This document shows, piece after piece, positions 43,345 to 54,829 of a stretch of 64,000 bases of DNA; position 1 is the first letter of the stretch, and each line of letters starts with the position of its first letter. The stretch is from NCBI GenBank assembly GCA_963576475.1, contig OY754978.1, forward strand, positions 3,335,364 to 3,399,363. Reading direction: 5' to 3'. Under the pieces are notes generated by a model. It did no database searches, was not told where the DNA came from, and worked only from the letters and a program-made list of their open reading frames with translations. This DNA is from Molanna angustata. Lineage: Eukaryota; Arthropoda; Insecta; Trichoptera; Molannidae. Position numbers and translations under genes: made by a program.

Positions 43345-43724
43345 TCTTTATATATAAATTTTTTCTGCACGTGTGTATGTATGTCACTGAACTACTCCTA
43401 AACGGTTAAACTGATTTTGATTATATACTTTGTTTGTGTTTGAGTGAGTACTTGGATTGTTTAGATTCGCGATCCGACTCAAAAATTGTAACAGCGGATA
43501 TATAAAAAAAACATGTCAAAAAAATGTATGCCTGGTATTATGCAAACAGTTCAACTATTGAGATATGTAATAAAATGTGAAACAGGAGTTTCAACAATAT
43601 CATCATCAATATATAACTTTCTTTATGCGTGCATGTCACTGAACTCTTAAATGGCTTGACCAATTTAGATGAAATAGTAGGCAAGCCAATTTTCGGACAG
43701 GACAACGTCTGCTGGGTCCGCTAG
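43345..43724 (+). mobile_element. Non-autonomous Helitron, 380 bp
   Basis: It begins TCtttatatataaa right after A and ends ggacaacgtctgctgggtcc, gCTAG immediately before T. A 5' TC, a 3' hairpin-like region plus CTAG, and an A^T target without duplication are Helitron hallmarks. It shares both ends with 26890-27550. A second 5'-like block (43605-43680) suggests an internal duplication. Confidence 0.8.
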
Positions 43725-44073
43725 TACTAAATAAAAACCGACTAGAACAGTGTTTTTCAACCAGTGGTCCGTGAGAGCCTCGGGGGTGGTTCGCGGAAGA
43801 GTCCGGATTCTACTTATAAAAAAAAATTCCGTGTTTAAATAAAAAGTATCCCGATGAATGTCCGATATTTATTGATTCATACCATCACGGCATATCCCTC
43901 AATGAGGGGTTACCAGCGACAGGTGTGCGGGGGTGCATTACCTACTAGAAATTTGTTATATTTTGCCGTAACAATCCTACGGCATAGGTACCACCAAATA
44001 TATATATTTTCATATGATGTTGCTACTACTTTGTGGCATATTTTTATTTTAAATTAATAATTATACATAGGTA
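43725..44073. other. Unassigned, with a hAT-like end and LINE scrap
   Basis: 43748-43800 (cagtgtttttcaaccagtgg, tccgtgagagcc) looks like a lone hAT terminus. 43878-43930 (accatcacggcatatccctc) matches the RTE-like tail segment seen near 21870. No gene. Confidence 0.4.
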
Positions 44074-44201
44074 CAATAACTTTGTATAAACCATGAATTT
44101 TGAGTACCTATTTATGGTTGACGTTTTCTAAGCTAACCGCATCTTCCTCCAGACAAACTTATACATAAATCGTAAAATTCGTGGTTTATACAAAGTTATT
44201 G
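44074..44201. mobile_element. Tc1/mariner-type MITE, 128 bp
   Basis: Inverted ends CAATAACTTTGTATAAACCA and its inverse at 44182-44201 are flanked by TA on both sides (44072-44073, 44202-44203). Short length, long terminal inverted repeats and a TA duplication define the class. No transposase. Confidence 0.8.
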
Positions 44202-44264
44202 TATGTATTTTTATTTATTTATAGGTAATATATACTTTAAAGTTAAATGGTACAATTGTAGGTA

Positions 44265-44600
44265 TTTATGGACAAAAAAACTAAACATAAATATATAGCA
44301 ACGAGGAAAAGAAGGGGGATACGGAAGATATAGAAGGAACATCCAAGAACTATTTGAGTTTTTGAATATTTTTACATTTAAATGTTTGTTTGGATTAAGA
44401 TGACGTCACTTCTTCGCTTAGGCCATTCCATGTTAGTTTAGCTGATTGTACTTGAAAAGATGAACTCAAAATTCTGTAGTGTGAATTGGAATACCTAGTG
44501 TGGTGCGATTAGCAGATCGAAGGGGTAGACCGTGATTTGACTGTAAAATGACGTTATTTTTTAAATATTGTAATAAATAATCTTATAAAGTGGCTCTGTT
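44265..44600 (-). mobile_element. LINE 3' fragment, relative of 13595-14245
   Basis: The order gaggaaaagaagggggatac, aggccattccat, gctgattgtacttgaaaaga, gaaggggtagaccgtgattt and cgttattttttaaatattg follows 13860-14125 with many changes. No longer coding. Confidence 0.75.
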
Positions 44601-44800
44601 GGTTAGGTACCTATCTGACTGCTGAACTAACAGGTACTATGTCAAATTTTAATTTAACATGCACCCAATATCGAGTTACCACATTCTGGAAACTTACGAT
44701 ATTTATCGTCTCACAAGTCCAGACTGAATACACATTTAAAAACTGTGTCTCCACCGGAAATCGAATCCGGGTCCATTGATACGACGAAAATCATATCTCA
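44591..44800. mobile_element. SINE family 2: two fragments in opposite orientation
   Basis: 44591-44640 is a plus-strand tRNA-like head (gtggctctgttggttaggta, tctgactgctga). 44660-44790 is a minus-strand body (gttaccacattctggaaact, ttatcgtctcacaag) ending in a B-box (rc of ggaaatcgaatccgggtcc). The pair is probably two insertions. Confidence 0.6.
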
Positions 44801-45194
44801 AATCATATTATGTTGGTAATAAATTTTACAAGTTCTATTTATATTACTGTACGTAAATCATAGATTATGAAAGAGGGGGATACGTAAGTATTTCTACTGC
44901 AGTGTGACTGTTTAGCTTTGCGAATATTTATAAGAAAATTTCTGTTTCGCTTAAACTTATGCTTTGAAACTGCACAATTCACTATATAAAAATTCAAATA
45001 AACAACAATGATATAATATTTAAAATTCTAAATATACGCATTTTTACCACCGATGCTGTCTCAGTTACTTGAATATTTTGGTCACAGTAGCTTACTACTC
45101 GGGCGTAATAAAGTTAGGCTTCCCCTGTTTTTCATGCTCCAACCTATGAATTATTTTAGGATGTCAAGAAAAAGTTGTCTTAAAAAATAAGACA
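44801..45194. other. Unassigned
   Basis: No feature recognised except a small hairpin aagttgtctta/taagacaactg at 45171-45199. Confidence 0.35.
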
Positions 45195-45760
45195 ACTGGA
45201 AGACCTCGACCCAAAAACCGAAGTCAAATGCAGAATAGAAGCATCACGAGCAGCTTTTCATAAAATGAGACAGATATTCTGCGAAGACAATCTTAACCTG
45301 AAACTTCGACAACGGCTGGTTAAATGTTACATATGGTCAGTCCTACTATACGGAATGGAATCGTGGACCCTCAAAGTGAGTAGCATGAACCGGCTGGAGG
45401 CGTTCGAGATGTGGATACATCGGAGAATGCTCCGGATACCCTAGACGGATATGGTCAGCAACACAATAGTTCTTCAAAGAGCTACAGTGAATAGAGAGCT
45501 TCTGACTAATATCAAAATCAGAAAGATATCGTATTTGGGTCATGTGCTTAGAGGAGAAAAATATGAATTGCTCCACTTGATCATTATGGGCAATATAGAG
45601 GTGTTGGAAGGAGACAAATTTCCTGGCTCCGCAATATACGCGACTGGACGGGCATAAGAAGTGTTGGAGAGCTGTTTCGGGCTTCCCAGTACAAGAACGC
45701 TTTCTCTCGGGTGATAGTCAACGTTGGGGATTGACATGACACCAAAAGAAGAAAAAAAAT
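45195..45760 (+). mobile_element. RTE-like LINE C-terminal half
   Basis: It reads DPKTEVKCRIEASRAAFHKM, LKLRQRLVKCYIWSVLLYGM, ESWTLKVSSMNRLEAFEMW, HRRMLRIP, a stop, then VLQRATVNRELLTNIKIRK and YLGHVLRGEKYELLHLI before frameshifts. The end caccaaaagaagaaaaaaaa is the short 3' UTR and tail. A stop and two frame changes make it a pseudogene. Confidence 0.8.
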
Positions 45761-46419
45761 AATCCATCTATGGAATAACATGGTTATGACGGAAAGGCGT
45801 AAGAAATTGTTTTGGATTTCGATACAATACGATAATGTTATTATCAACTATTTGATATTGATTAAAATAGCATCACTTAAAATAAATTAATTATGTCCGT
45901 TCTTATTTACATCATAATATTGAGAGCAAGTAAATAATAATCATCAATTAAGATCAAAACATTGATTTAAAAGTCGTTTTGTAACACATTTCATCAGGTT
46001 TCAAATTTATCGGCGTTTGATTTATTACTGTTCAATTTAATAAATTACGATCTTAATTAGAACTGTGAATGACGTTTTTTCGTTGTCATTTTAAACCGAC
46101 TCTATATTATTATATTATGAATATTCCCTTGCGTCTGTGAAAGAGGCCATTATTATATATTGAAGCACGTTACGTTCACTTGCAACACTGCACTGTACTG
46201 TAGATCATTAAAGTCAGATCTGGCTATGCAAATTAGATCAGATATAGAATGGCAACATTTTGTGACAGTTCAATAATGATGTCGATAATTACTGTTGAAG
46301 GTGACCTCGATGAGAAGATTGGAGAACGAGTTATTAGTTTTTGAATGAAAGACGAGCTGAGAACAAATAGAAAACATCCATACTTTATTAAAGTGATGAA
46401 TGGATATATTTGATTGAAA
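45761..46419. other. Unassigned AT-rich stretch
   Basis: Nothing recognised. Confidence 0.35.
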
Positions 46420-47045
46420 AAAAAAACTAGTTGAATCATAAATAGTTTACTTAAGAAATGGAGGATATATTGTATTATAAACAACAAAAAGAGCATATTC
46501 ATAGTTTACTAAAGATATGAATGTATATATTCAAACAACAAATAGAAAACATGCTTATTTTGCTAAAAAAATAGTGGTTATATTTTATATTATTGTATTG
46601 TAAACAACAAAAGTGGAAAACATGCTTGACTTACTAAAGAAATTAGTGAATATATTGTATTTTAAACAACAAATAGAACATGCTTGACTTCCTAAAAAAA
46701 TTAGTGAAAATATTGTATTGTAACAACAAATAGAAAACATGCTTAGCTTACAAAAGAAATGAGTGGATATATTGTTTTGTATACAACAAATAGAAAACAT
46801 GCTTAGCTTACAAAAGAAATTAGTGGATATATTGCATTGTAAACAACAAATAGAAATCGTGCTTAGCTTACAAAAGAAATGAGTGGGATATATTGTATTG
46901 TAAACAACAAATAGAAAACATTCATGCACACTATAAATACAATACATGAATTCTTTGCTAAAGAGGTAAATTGCATTATTAACAACAAATATGCTTACTT
47001 CGCGATTTGTGTATTTATTGTATTGTATATACAACAAATTTACTT
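46420..47045. repeat. ~60-bp degenerate minisatellite
   Basis: About ten units of roughly 60 bp share acaacaaatagaaaacatgc, ttagcttacaaaagaaat and agtggatatattgtattg. Divergence is higher at both edges and lowest at 46735-46910. The 172-codon minus-strand ORF is the translated repeat. Confidence 0.85.
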
Positions 47046-48069
47046 CAATTTTTATTTTTGCGTTGACTATGTAGAATTCCATTATTGATGTGTTTTTCTT
47101 CACAATTATTTTAGGATAAACAGTTAAAATGTGTATCTAAGTTAACGTTTTTTTTAATGAAAAATACGTAATAAAAAGGCATAAAAATTGCGTTGAAAAA
47201 ATTTAAATGTTTATTTTAAATCTCGATAACAGCGTCACCTATCGGGTCCAAAACTATCATATCTTTCAAGCCGGAAGCAACTATACACATTACAAAATTT
47301 CATTGGAATTTGTTGGGGGTTTCGGAGATTGTACGAACATCGTGACACGGCATTTTTATATATTATGATAAGATTAAAACTTTGGGTGCATTTTCGCATC
47401 GTATTTCGACCAAACATCTTTATTTTATTTATATTTTTATTTTATAGATGACATACAGTACATGCATACAATTATTAAAAGGAAATAAACAATAAACCTA
47501 ATACCAAAAGAAGACAATAAAAAATGGGAATTTGTGTGGGTGCGCGCATTAGAGAGAGAGTAACAATATGTAGATATGTGTAAAAGAGATATCTAGAAAG
47601 AGTGTATCTTTGAATGCGTAATGTAATAATTTGTTTTATTATACAGATGAATAAATATAACGAATGTGGAGTATTTTTACAATAAATAAAGATGTACTCG
47701 GTAATTATCGATCAGATTATAAATGTATTTAAGGTAGGTACCTACCTATGGGAATTTTAATACAGATACGTAACACGACAAAGTTGCTTTAATTGATATA
47801 AATTATATTGTATATTAGGTAGGTATACATAACTATACATACGACCTTTTCTTATTTATACACCTGCATTGATACTGAGAATCTGTTGAATCAGTATGAC
47901 CATACAAAATGCTCGGGATGATTTTTTAATTTATTTTATTTATTTAAACCAACATTATAAAGCGAATATTTATATAATTGCATATACGCAAACATTGGAT
48001 TCTTTTCCCTGTCGGAGCCATTTTTTGTGTAGGTATATGCAGCTCTTATAATTCTGGCGCGGTTCAGGG
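47046..48069. other. Unassigned
   Basis: No gene. 47420-47520 looks like a minus-strand LINE 3' end (tattttat tails then atgacatacagtacatgc). 47975-48010 (attgcatatacgcaaacatt) matches 4850-4880. Confidence 0.4.
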
Positions 48070-48075
48070 GTGACT

Positions 48076-48320
48076 TTTTTTATTATGTTTTATTTTATTT
48101 TATTTTATTTTATTTTATTTTATTTTATTTTATTTTATTTTATTTTATTTTATTTTATTTTATTTTATTTTATTTTATTTTATTTTATTTTATTTTATTT
48201 TATTTATTTTATTTTATTTATTTTATTTTATTTTATTTTATTTTATTTTATTTTATTTATTTTATTTTATTTTAAATTTTTTTATTTTATTTTAATTATT
48301 TTATTTTTTTTTTATTTTAC
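48076..48320. repeat. (ttttat)n-type microsatellite
   Basis: About 245 bp of ttatt/tttta repeats with minor interruptions. The poly-Phe/Ile ORF through it is meaningless. Confidence 0.95.
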
Positions 48321-48354
48321 TTCTCGGGCAACTAAACTTTCAACTCAATAAAAA

Positions 48355-48505
48355 GGCATAATTGGCGAACGTTGCTCAAGCGCATAAAGTGATCACGTAA
48401 ACCAGCCTATGACAGGTCATTAACCCTGTAGTTGTCTTGATTTCACCGTTCACCTATAATATTCCAATTTCGTCTGTATTGAGATGCTAAAAAAATTCAT
48501 AAAAA
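48355..48505 (+). repeat. Short unclassified repeat (family of 4905-5172), single copy
   Basis: The most complete single-orientation copy: ggcataattggcgaacgttg, cgcataaagtgatcacgtaa, accagcctatgacaggtc, ccaatttcgtctgtattgag. Confidence 0.7.
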
Positions 48506-48659
48506 TAATATATTAAAGGTGGGAAAATGAGAGGTGGCGTTTTTCTTCCAAATTACGTTGCGTAACGTTTACCAAATAATGTCATTCGTTGAGTTCTCTC
48601 AAATTTATCATTTATTTATTTTTATTTATGCACTGTAGGTACATTCTAAACAAGTCAAT

Positions 48660-49260
48660 CAAAAAATAAATTGAGGACATCCTTTTCAAAATTTTCTTCA
48701 CGTAAAAATAAATTCATAAAAGTGCACCTGGAAGGCATGTCTGGTAAACAGGCGAAATCAAAACCATCTATGTTTACCCATATCATGGATATAATATATT
48801 ATCATGGATCAACGAATTTATCGAAAGGGAATGTCATTTCTATAATGTCAATCTCTCGGGCAGTATCCCACATTCTGATGTATTCACTGCTAGTCATGAT
48901 TGCTAAAAGAATTCTTTATATAGAAGCATAGCGGCGTAAACCTGTTATGGTTTTCTTTTATCTAGCAGATTCTGTTATTTTTCACAGCAATAACAAATTA
49001 GGTCCTTCTCCCTTCATTTTTCCTTCCCTTCCTTTCCCGTCACGAACAAATGTTTGAAATATATGAATATGTAATATTTTTAAGTACCTACGTATATTTA
49101 AATTTATTTTTTGTTGTATTGTAGGTAGATACTTCTATAATTATTTAATGTACATCAATTGTGGACAAAAGTAAGTGCTCTGTCTTTTTTCATTTCATAG
49201 TGTATTTTTTCTGTTTATTTTATAAGACTGTATTTGTCCCTTAAATAAAGAAATAATTTT
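48660..49260 (+). mobile_element. Probable LINE C-terminus and 3' UTR
   Basis: An 86-codon frame (48671-48931) includes SKPSMFTHIMDI, and its 3' sequence (cacattctgatgtattcact, tttatatagaagcatagcgg) recurs at 41153-41215. The end ataagactgtatttgtccct, taaataaag equals 42925-42950. An inverted scrap with KPSMFTHIMDI lies at 49290-49350. Class not determined. Confidence 0.5.
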
Positions 49261-49427
49261 CTAATGGAGTTCTTAAGATATTATAGAACTCGATGTGATA
49301 ATTATTATATCCATGATATGTGTAAACATGGATGGTTTGATTCCGCCGTCTGACTGGACATGCCTACCCCCTGGTCTTATAGGATAAGTTTTCTTTACAT
49401 TTATTTTTTTATCACGCCATACTTTAC

Positions 49428-49525
49428 AAATGACACAAACAAGTAGACTACTGCTGCCCAACTAGGAAACCCTGTTCGAGGGCTGGCAGTTTACAACTTT
49501 ACTGTGACAATACACTTATGAACTG
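49428..49525. repeat. Short unclassified repeat, second copy
   Basis: Matches 28328-28435: acaagtagactactgctgcc, caactaggaaaccc, ctggcagtttacaac. Confidence 0.5.
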
Positions 49526-50369
49526 AGTGATGATAGTTTCCGCTCTACATCAGGTAGGCACACTGTTGTTTGCTTTGTATAAAATACAAAATTGTTCAAT
49601 TTTAACACACGAATCAACCTAGAAACTGTTTTAACGTGCAATTCTAAAAGTTTCGGAGCTCTAACAGTTAAAAATCGATCGCGAAAATCCGGTAGGAACT
49701 AACAGACATGTGTATTTAATAAGGATGTATAAAATATTAGAAATTGCGTTTATAATTGAAAATTGAAACCAACAATTTGTATATACTTAATTGTAGGTGA
49801 CTGCAAACTATTAATCATGTTTTCCAATTAATTATTTTCATGGAATAAAAATCAAGTTATTTCTTCAACAGAAATGCAAATATTTATTGGTGCGCATAAT
49901 AGTTTCTAGCTAACCATAGATGCGTTATAAGTGAATTGTGTTTATTCTTAAGAATTATATGTGCACGTGGCGAGATTATTATAAACCCAGTAAAGCAAGA
50001 ATTGCACGAGATATCATTTAGTTTATTTATTTTACTATAATCAATAAAAGATTCGACTTTAAAACTAAAATAAAGGAATGGCTGTATCGAGCAGACGCAA
50101 CTTTGAAGAGTAGGTATATGTACAAGGCCGGCACGCATCAATAGTGTATTTGCACTGTATAGATTCAGTATACTAAAGACAATTAATTCCCAGGAAGTAT
50201 ACACGATTACTAGTCGCGTATACATTTTAACGCTGATGTAGTAAACTCTTTGGAAAACAATACAAAGCCAAGACCAATATATAGGTACTGTCACTAACTA
50301 TAAATTAAAGATGTGAACATGTTACTCTAAATACAGTTAAAGCATGCAAGGTTAAGTTAGAGTAGGTTT
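49526..50369. other. Unassigned
   Basis: The 136-codon minus-strand ORF (49884-50294) shows no recognised domain and no relatives in the window, so I do not call it. Confidence 0.35.
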
Positions 50370-50379
50370 ATTCCCCCTT

Positions 50380-51019
50380 CCCCCAGTGTGGAGCAGATCA
50401 CCTCACGCTAAACACGTTGATGTGGCACTCAACGACACCTACCGCGTGATCACTGGCTGCCTTAAACCCACTCCACTGGACAAGCTGTACCCCCTTGCAG
50501 GAATAGCACCCCCTAGCATCAGGCGCGAGGTGCAATGTAGCGTAGAACTGAACAAAGCTCAACACCAACCCTCGCACTGCCTTTACAACTGTGAGACTGC
50601 CCGACCCAGGCTGAAATCCCGCAAGGGCTTCCTAAGATACACCGAGCCGCTCAAAATATCTCCAGAGGAAGCCAGGCTCACTTTGTGGCGAGAAAAATCT
50701 TCAAAAGAGTTCATCGAACCTCAGGAGCATCTCCCACCAGGTCACAGTCTGGACTGGCGCACCTGGAAATCACTAAATAGATTAAGAACGGGCGTCGGCA
50801 GATCGAAAGATAACCTAAGGAGATGGGGAATCATATCAGACGACGACTGCCTCTCGTGTGAATGCGGCCTGCCGCAGACCACTGACCACCTACGAGATTG
50901 CCCTGCTTGCCCTGCTACCTGCTCACTCGAGGACCTACTGCGCTGTAGTGGCGCAGCATCTGACGTTGCCAACTATTGGTCGAGAACTGTTTGAATGCTG
51001 CTGACACGAAGAAGAATAA
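50380..51019 (+). mobile_element. 5'-truncated LINE with intact C-terminal ORF and 10-bp target duplication
   Basis: The insert is framed by attccccctt at 50370-50379 and 51020-51029. It is open for 202 codons from 50386: DVALNDTYRVITGCLKPTPL, DWRTWKSLNRLRTGVGRSKD, NLRRWGI, CLSCECGLPQTTDHLRDCPA and a stop (TGA ~50992), then a 25-nt 3' UTR ending cacgaagaagaataaa. This is the zinc-binding C-terminal region of an I/Jockey-group ORF2. It is GC-rich compared with its host DNA, and the open frame and exact duplication point to recent insertion. Confidence 0.88.
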
Positions 51020-51132
51020 ATTCCCCCTTGGTACTATTACAGTATAGTTTCCGCGATAGTGTTAACGTTAGTTATTAGAAAGTATACGCGATAAGTGCGT
51101 ATACTTTCATGTACTGTTTCTATAAAAACAGA

Positions 51133-51280
51133 TTTTACATTTTTTACATAGGTTCCAGATTCCAGGTTTTACAATTTTTACATAGGTTCCAGATTCCAGG
51201 TTTTACAATTTTTACATAGGTTCCAGATTCCAGGTTTTACAATTTTTACATAGGTTCCAGATTCCATGTTTTACAATTTG
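51133..51280. repeat. 34-bp tandem repeat, four copies
   Basis: The unit ttttacaatttttacatagg then ttccagattccagg repeats with cataggttcc at 51147, 51181, 51215 and 51249. One base differs in the last unit. Confidence 0.93.
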
Positions 51281-51344
51281 AAAATATACGTGAGCAGTCC
51301 CAACCAGTGTGTATACTTTAAATAGATAAAGGAATTCAATAAGA

Positions 51345-51500
51345 AGTCATAATTGGTACAGGTTGCGCAAGCGCATAAAGTGATCACGTCAGCCAACCGA
51401 TGACAGTTAGTAAGCCCTGTTGAGTGCTGGTTCTCCTATAATATTCCAACTTCGTCTCAATTAAGATGTTAAAAATATTTGTCATTAAATATTACTGACT
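51345..51500 (+). repeat. Short unclassified repeat (family of 4905-5172), single copy
   Basis: cataattggtacaggttgcg, cgcataaagtgatcacgt, cgatgacagttagtaagccc, attccaacttcgtctcaatt follow the family order. Confidence 0.7.
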
Positions 51501-51944
51501 TCCGTCAGGCAATAGAATGTTGCAATGTTTGCATAAATGCAACTATAAAAAATATTGTATATATTATATTTTTTTTCGAAAAGGAATCGTCAAAATGATG
51601 CAATGCTGATACTCAATATTGTTACTAATTATCTTTTCAAGAAGGTATGTAAAAAATGCGAATATTTGAACTACTCTTAGCATCGTCTAACTATAACTAC
51701 GTTCATATTTGAGTTAATGATTTAGGGGATTGTCTCTGTGGCAAACAATATTTTTCGTTGGAATTTTTCGACATCTCTTGACATCGCCATCATCAATCAA
51801 TTTCACAATAATATTTGGTCGCGTTCAAAGAGTTATACCGTCGATATATAGGCCAGTGGTCGGGTAACTCGTTGTATTTAGTATCAATATGAACTGAAGA
51901 TTGGGGTCATAAAACTAATCCGCATAAAGTATCGGAAGGGAAAT
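51501..51944. other. Unassigned
   Basis: No feature recognised beyond the actaatccgcataa scrap at 51912. Confidence 0.35.
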
Positions 51945-52200
51945 ATGATGTACTGAAATGGTAACGGGCAGGACACGTAGCCAGATATTCGGACGACAAA
52001 TAGACTAAGACAGTTTTGACTTACGACAAAGAGAGATGCGGGGCGACCACAGTTGAGATGGAGGAATAATATCAAACAATATACTGACACGTCCTGGATA
52101 CAGTCTGCACAAGACAGAGCGACAAGGAGGCAAACGGAGGAGGCCTTACGGAGGAGGATTGTTGACCGTTGTGACATTCGGTCAGTGCGCAGTTTGGCTT
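51945..52200 (+). mobile_element. RTE-like LINE C-terminal fragment
   Basis: Across two frames: RAGHVARYSDD, TKTVLTYDKERCG, LRWRNNIKQYTDTSWIQSAQ, DRATRRQTEEAL. The W(A)GH..D..LRW..NI pattern is the RTE-like terminus. Frameshifted. Confidence 0.7.
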
Positions 52201-52221
52201 ATGTGCCGGCGGCGTCCCGGC

Positions 52222-52964
52222 CGCGTATTTACCTTTCCATGTTGATTAGGAGGCAACTACTGCCTCGAATTAGGTACTAGTTTGTTGCGCTAATGCACTT
52301 AAAAACTCATGTTGAAGTCAAGGGACGTGTTCTCCAAATGCACACGGTTTAGCAACGCAAACTGTTCCTTCTAATACGTGTTCAATTCGAGGCAATTAAA
52401 TATTGAATATGGAACATGTATAGCCATGAAGTTCGTGCGCTATTTCATTTCGCTCGCATTTCGTCTGTCACTGTCTTTATTCACAGATTATATATAATCA
52501 GTAATTTTGTTTAAGTCTTTAAGTAATATGGAACTGTTAAAGAACATACTTGATGGTATTTTAGACAATTTTAAAATTGTAAAATACGAATGAGACAAGG
52601 ATATTTACCAATGTAAAATTCGATGCTCTATATATATCTTGTGAATTTTTATGATATTATGTAGACTTGTGTAGATTAATCTATTAAAACAAAAACAATC
52701 ATACACAAAAAAATGCCTCTAACATAGCCTTTTAACGCTCAATCAATACGCATGGTAAAATTTATAAACCTGTGTACGATTGAAATACGTGTGCGTTGAA
52801 TTGAACACGTATTAACAGGAAAAGTTTGCGTTGCTAAACCGTGTGAATTTGGAGGACACGTGCCTTGAATTCAACACGAGTTTTTAAGTGCATTAGCGCA
52901 ACAAACTAGTGCCTTATTCGAGGCAGTACTTGCCTCCTAATCAACACGGAAAGGTAAATACGCG
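52222..52964. mobile_element. Element with ~170-bp terminal inverted repeats
   Basis: Left arm 52222-52394 and right arm 52792-52964 are inverses with roughly 90 per cent identity by eye, starting cgcgtatttacctttcc.tg. Each arm includes an internal inverted pair aggaggcaa / actgcctcg. The unique centre (~400 bp) is non-coding. Flanks gtcccggc / tcccgagc could be an imperfect duplication. Long inverted ends without a transposase suggest a fold-back or large MITE. Confidence 0.75.
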
Positions 52965-54829
52965 TCCCGAGCTCGATTCCCAGTATTGTGGAAATCATGT
53001 AAGGAGCTGCCACCGCCCATAAGTGTCACGCTACTAAAGCTGACAGTGGTGATTCACACTTATGCATCTATGCACATTTAAATATTTTGTTATAGGTATT
53101 AGCATAATACTTACATTTTTACGTTTTGTACCCGGTGTTTGTTGAATGTTTCAATTAACGAATGCAATAAAATGAACATTTTATGTGTAGGTAATGATTT
53201 TTTTATTACAATCTGCATCTTTTGATAGATTTTTATTATTAGAAATGCAACGTTTTGAATACCTGTTTTTCGTTTTAACTCAATTAATGGTGTCGCACAA
53301 GGAATTTCATACTACGTGTCTAACAAGAGTTATTTAACTATACGTAAGTAGGTATATGTTTTTTTGGTAATTTTCCATAAGAAAATATGAAACGAATTTG
53401 GTTGATTCCGTATATTCATTTTCTGACACGAAGTCAAACAATGTCCGCGCAGCGAGAAACACTCGGCGCGGCGGCCTGCAGTTTACCCAGCGCTGTTCTT
53501 TAGTAACTTATATAAAGGTATGTGTCTAGGTATTTATATTATTTATATCCTGTTTACTAATCTGTCAATATTTAACTCTTATTTTTTACCAATATAATAT
53601 TAGTTTGTATTGCAATAAAAACACTTAAATAATTTGAATTCGACATGAGTCAACAACGTGCTTCGGATGTCGTATTTATTATAAATTCCGTCAAAAATGA
53701 CGGAATTTAATGTTGTCTATGACGTCATATTTTTCTCATAAATTGGATTTATTTCGTATATAGTACGTTGATAATGCTGTTATTTCCCAGCCTTATTCTA
53801 TGCGCTCCTGGGGCCTTATTCCCGTTCACGCAGTGGCGGCTGATGACCTTAAATCTTAGAAGGGCTAATAATTATAATTTTTCCTAGAAGAGAAAATAAC
53901 TTACAACAGGAATTAGAAACCAAATATGTGACACAATATTATTTTCGTATATTAAAATTGTCAATGTTTTCCATAATTCTTTTGTTCATGGAAAATTAAA
54001 ACGTGAACCTGATTATTTATGCTGTATTTGGTTGGGTTTTTAATAACGTTTATAATAAAATGCATCTATGAATTATATAATAATTTGTGACAGCTAGTAA
54101 ATTATAATCATACAATATTGAAAAAAAAAACTTCTGGCAACACGCGATTCCTGATTTTACACATTTTTTGAAATATTATGGTATCAATTAATTAAATAAT
54201 AATACTAATATATATCGGATGATTTATAGTTTAAACTATGTAATATAACGATATTCATTAATTTCAGCCTCAAGAAATTGCAACTGCTTACCTAGCGTTC
54301 GACCATCGCAATGTACAACAAAATATGAATGAATGAAAATATACCATAATCCTTCGCGGGCACTGCCCCGTTTTGCTCGAAATCGGCATACATTCAGCGT
54401 GTACGGCGAGTACACAGATTTAATACAACTGTTTTTCGTGTTTCAACATTAGAAGGTAATTTAGTGTGCATATTTGTGTACATCCGTATTCCCTAGGTAT
54501 TCAAGGACCTTAAGTAGCGTCACGCGGACAAACAGATATATGAAATTATTTTATTTCAACACAAACGCATCCATATCATGATAAATACCATCTTTACTTA
54601 ATCAATAAAGAACTTGTCGCTGTCTGAGCTGTGATAAGGTGAGCTTCTGATAATCTGGGGCTTCTGATGATAAGTCCCTGGGGCCACGTCAGCGGATAAG
54701 AGAATATAATAAACCAGATAGTGAACATTATAATATTCGAAGAGATAAATGGTCCGATAAAAAAGGTCATTCGGTATCTTCGAAGGGTCAAAATATTCTG
54801 GTCGAATTTGTACATTTTTGTCAGTTGTC
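52965..54829. other. Unassigned
   Basis: Nearly 1.9 kb without a recognised gene. There is a GC-rich patch at 53448-53505 (cgcgcagcgagaaacactcg) and a small perfect hairpin aaattccgtca/tgacggaattt at 53683-53708. The 152-codon minus-strand ORF at 54594-55052 overlaps the array edge and shows no domain. Confidence 0.4.

Noticed and set aside
46585..47103. 172-codon Cys-rich minus-strand ORF
   Set aside because: Translation of a degenerate 60-bp minisatellite; cysteines recur only because of the repeat.
48070..48351. 93-codon Phe/Ile ORF
   Set aside because: Translation of a (ttttat)n microsatellite.
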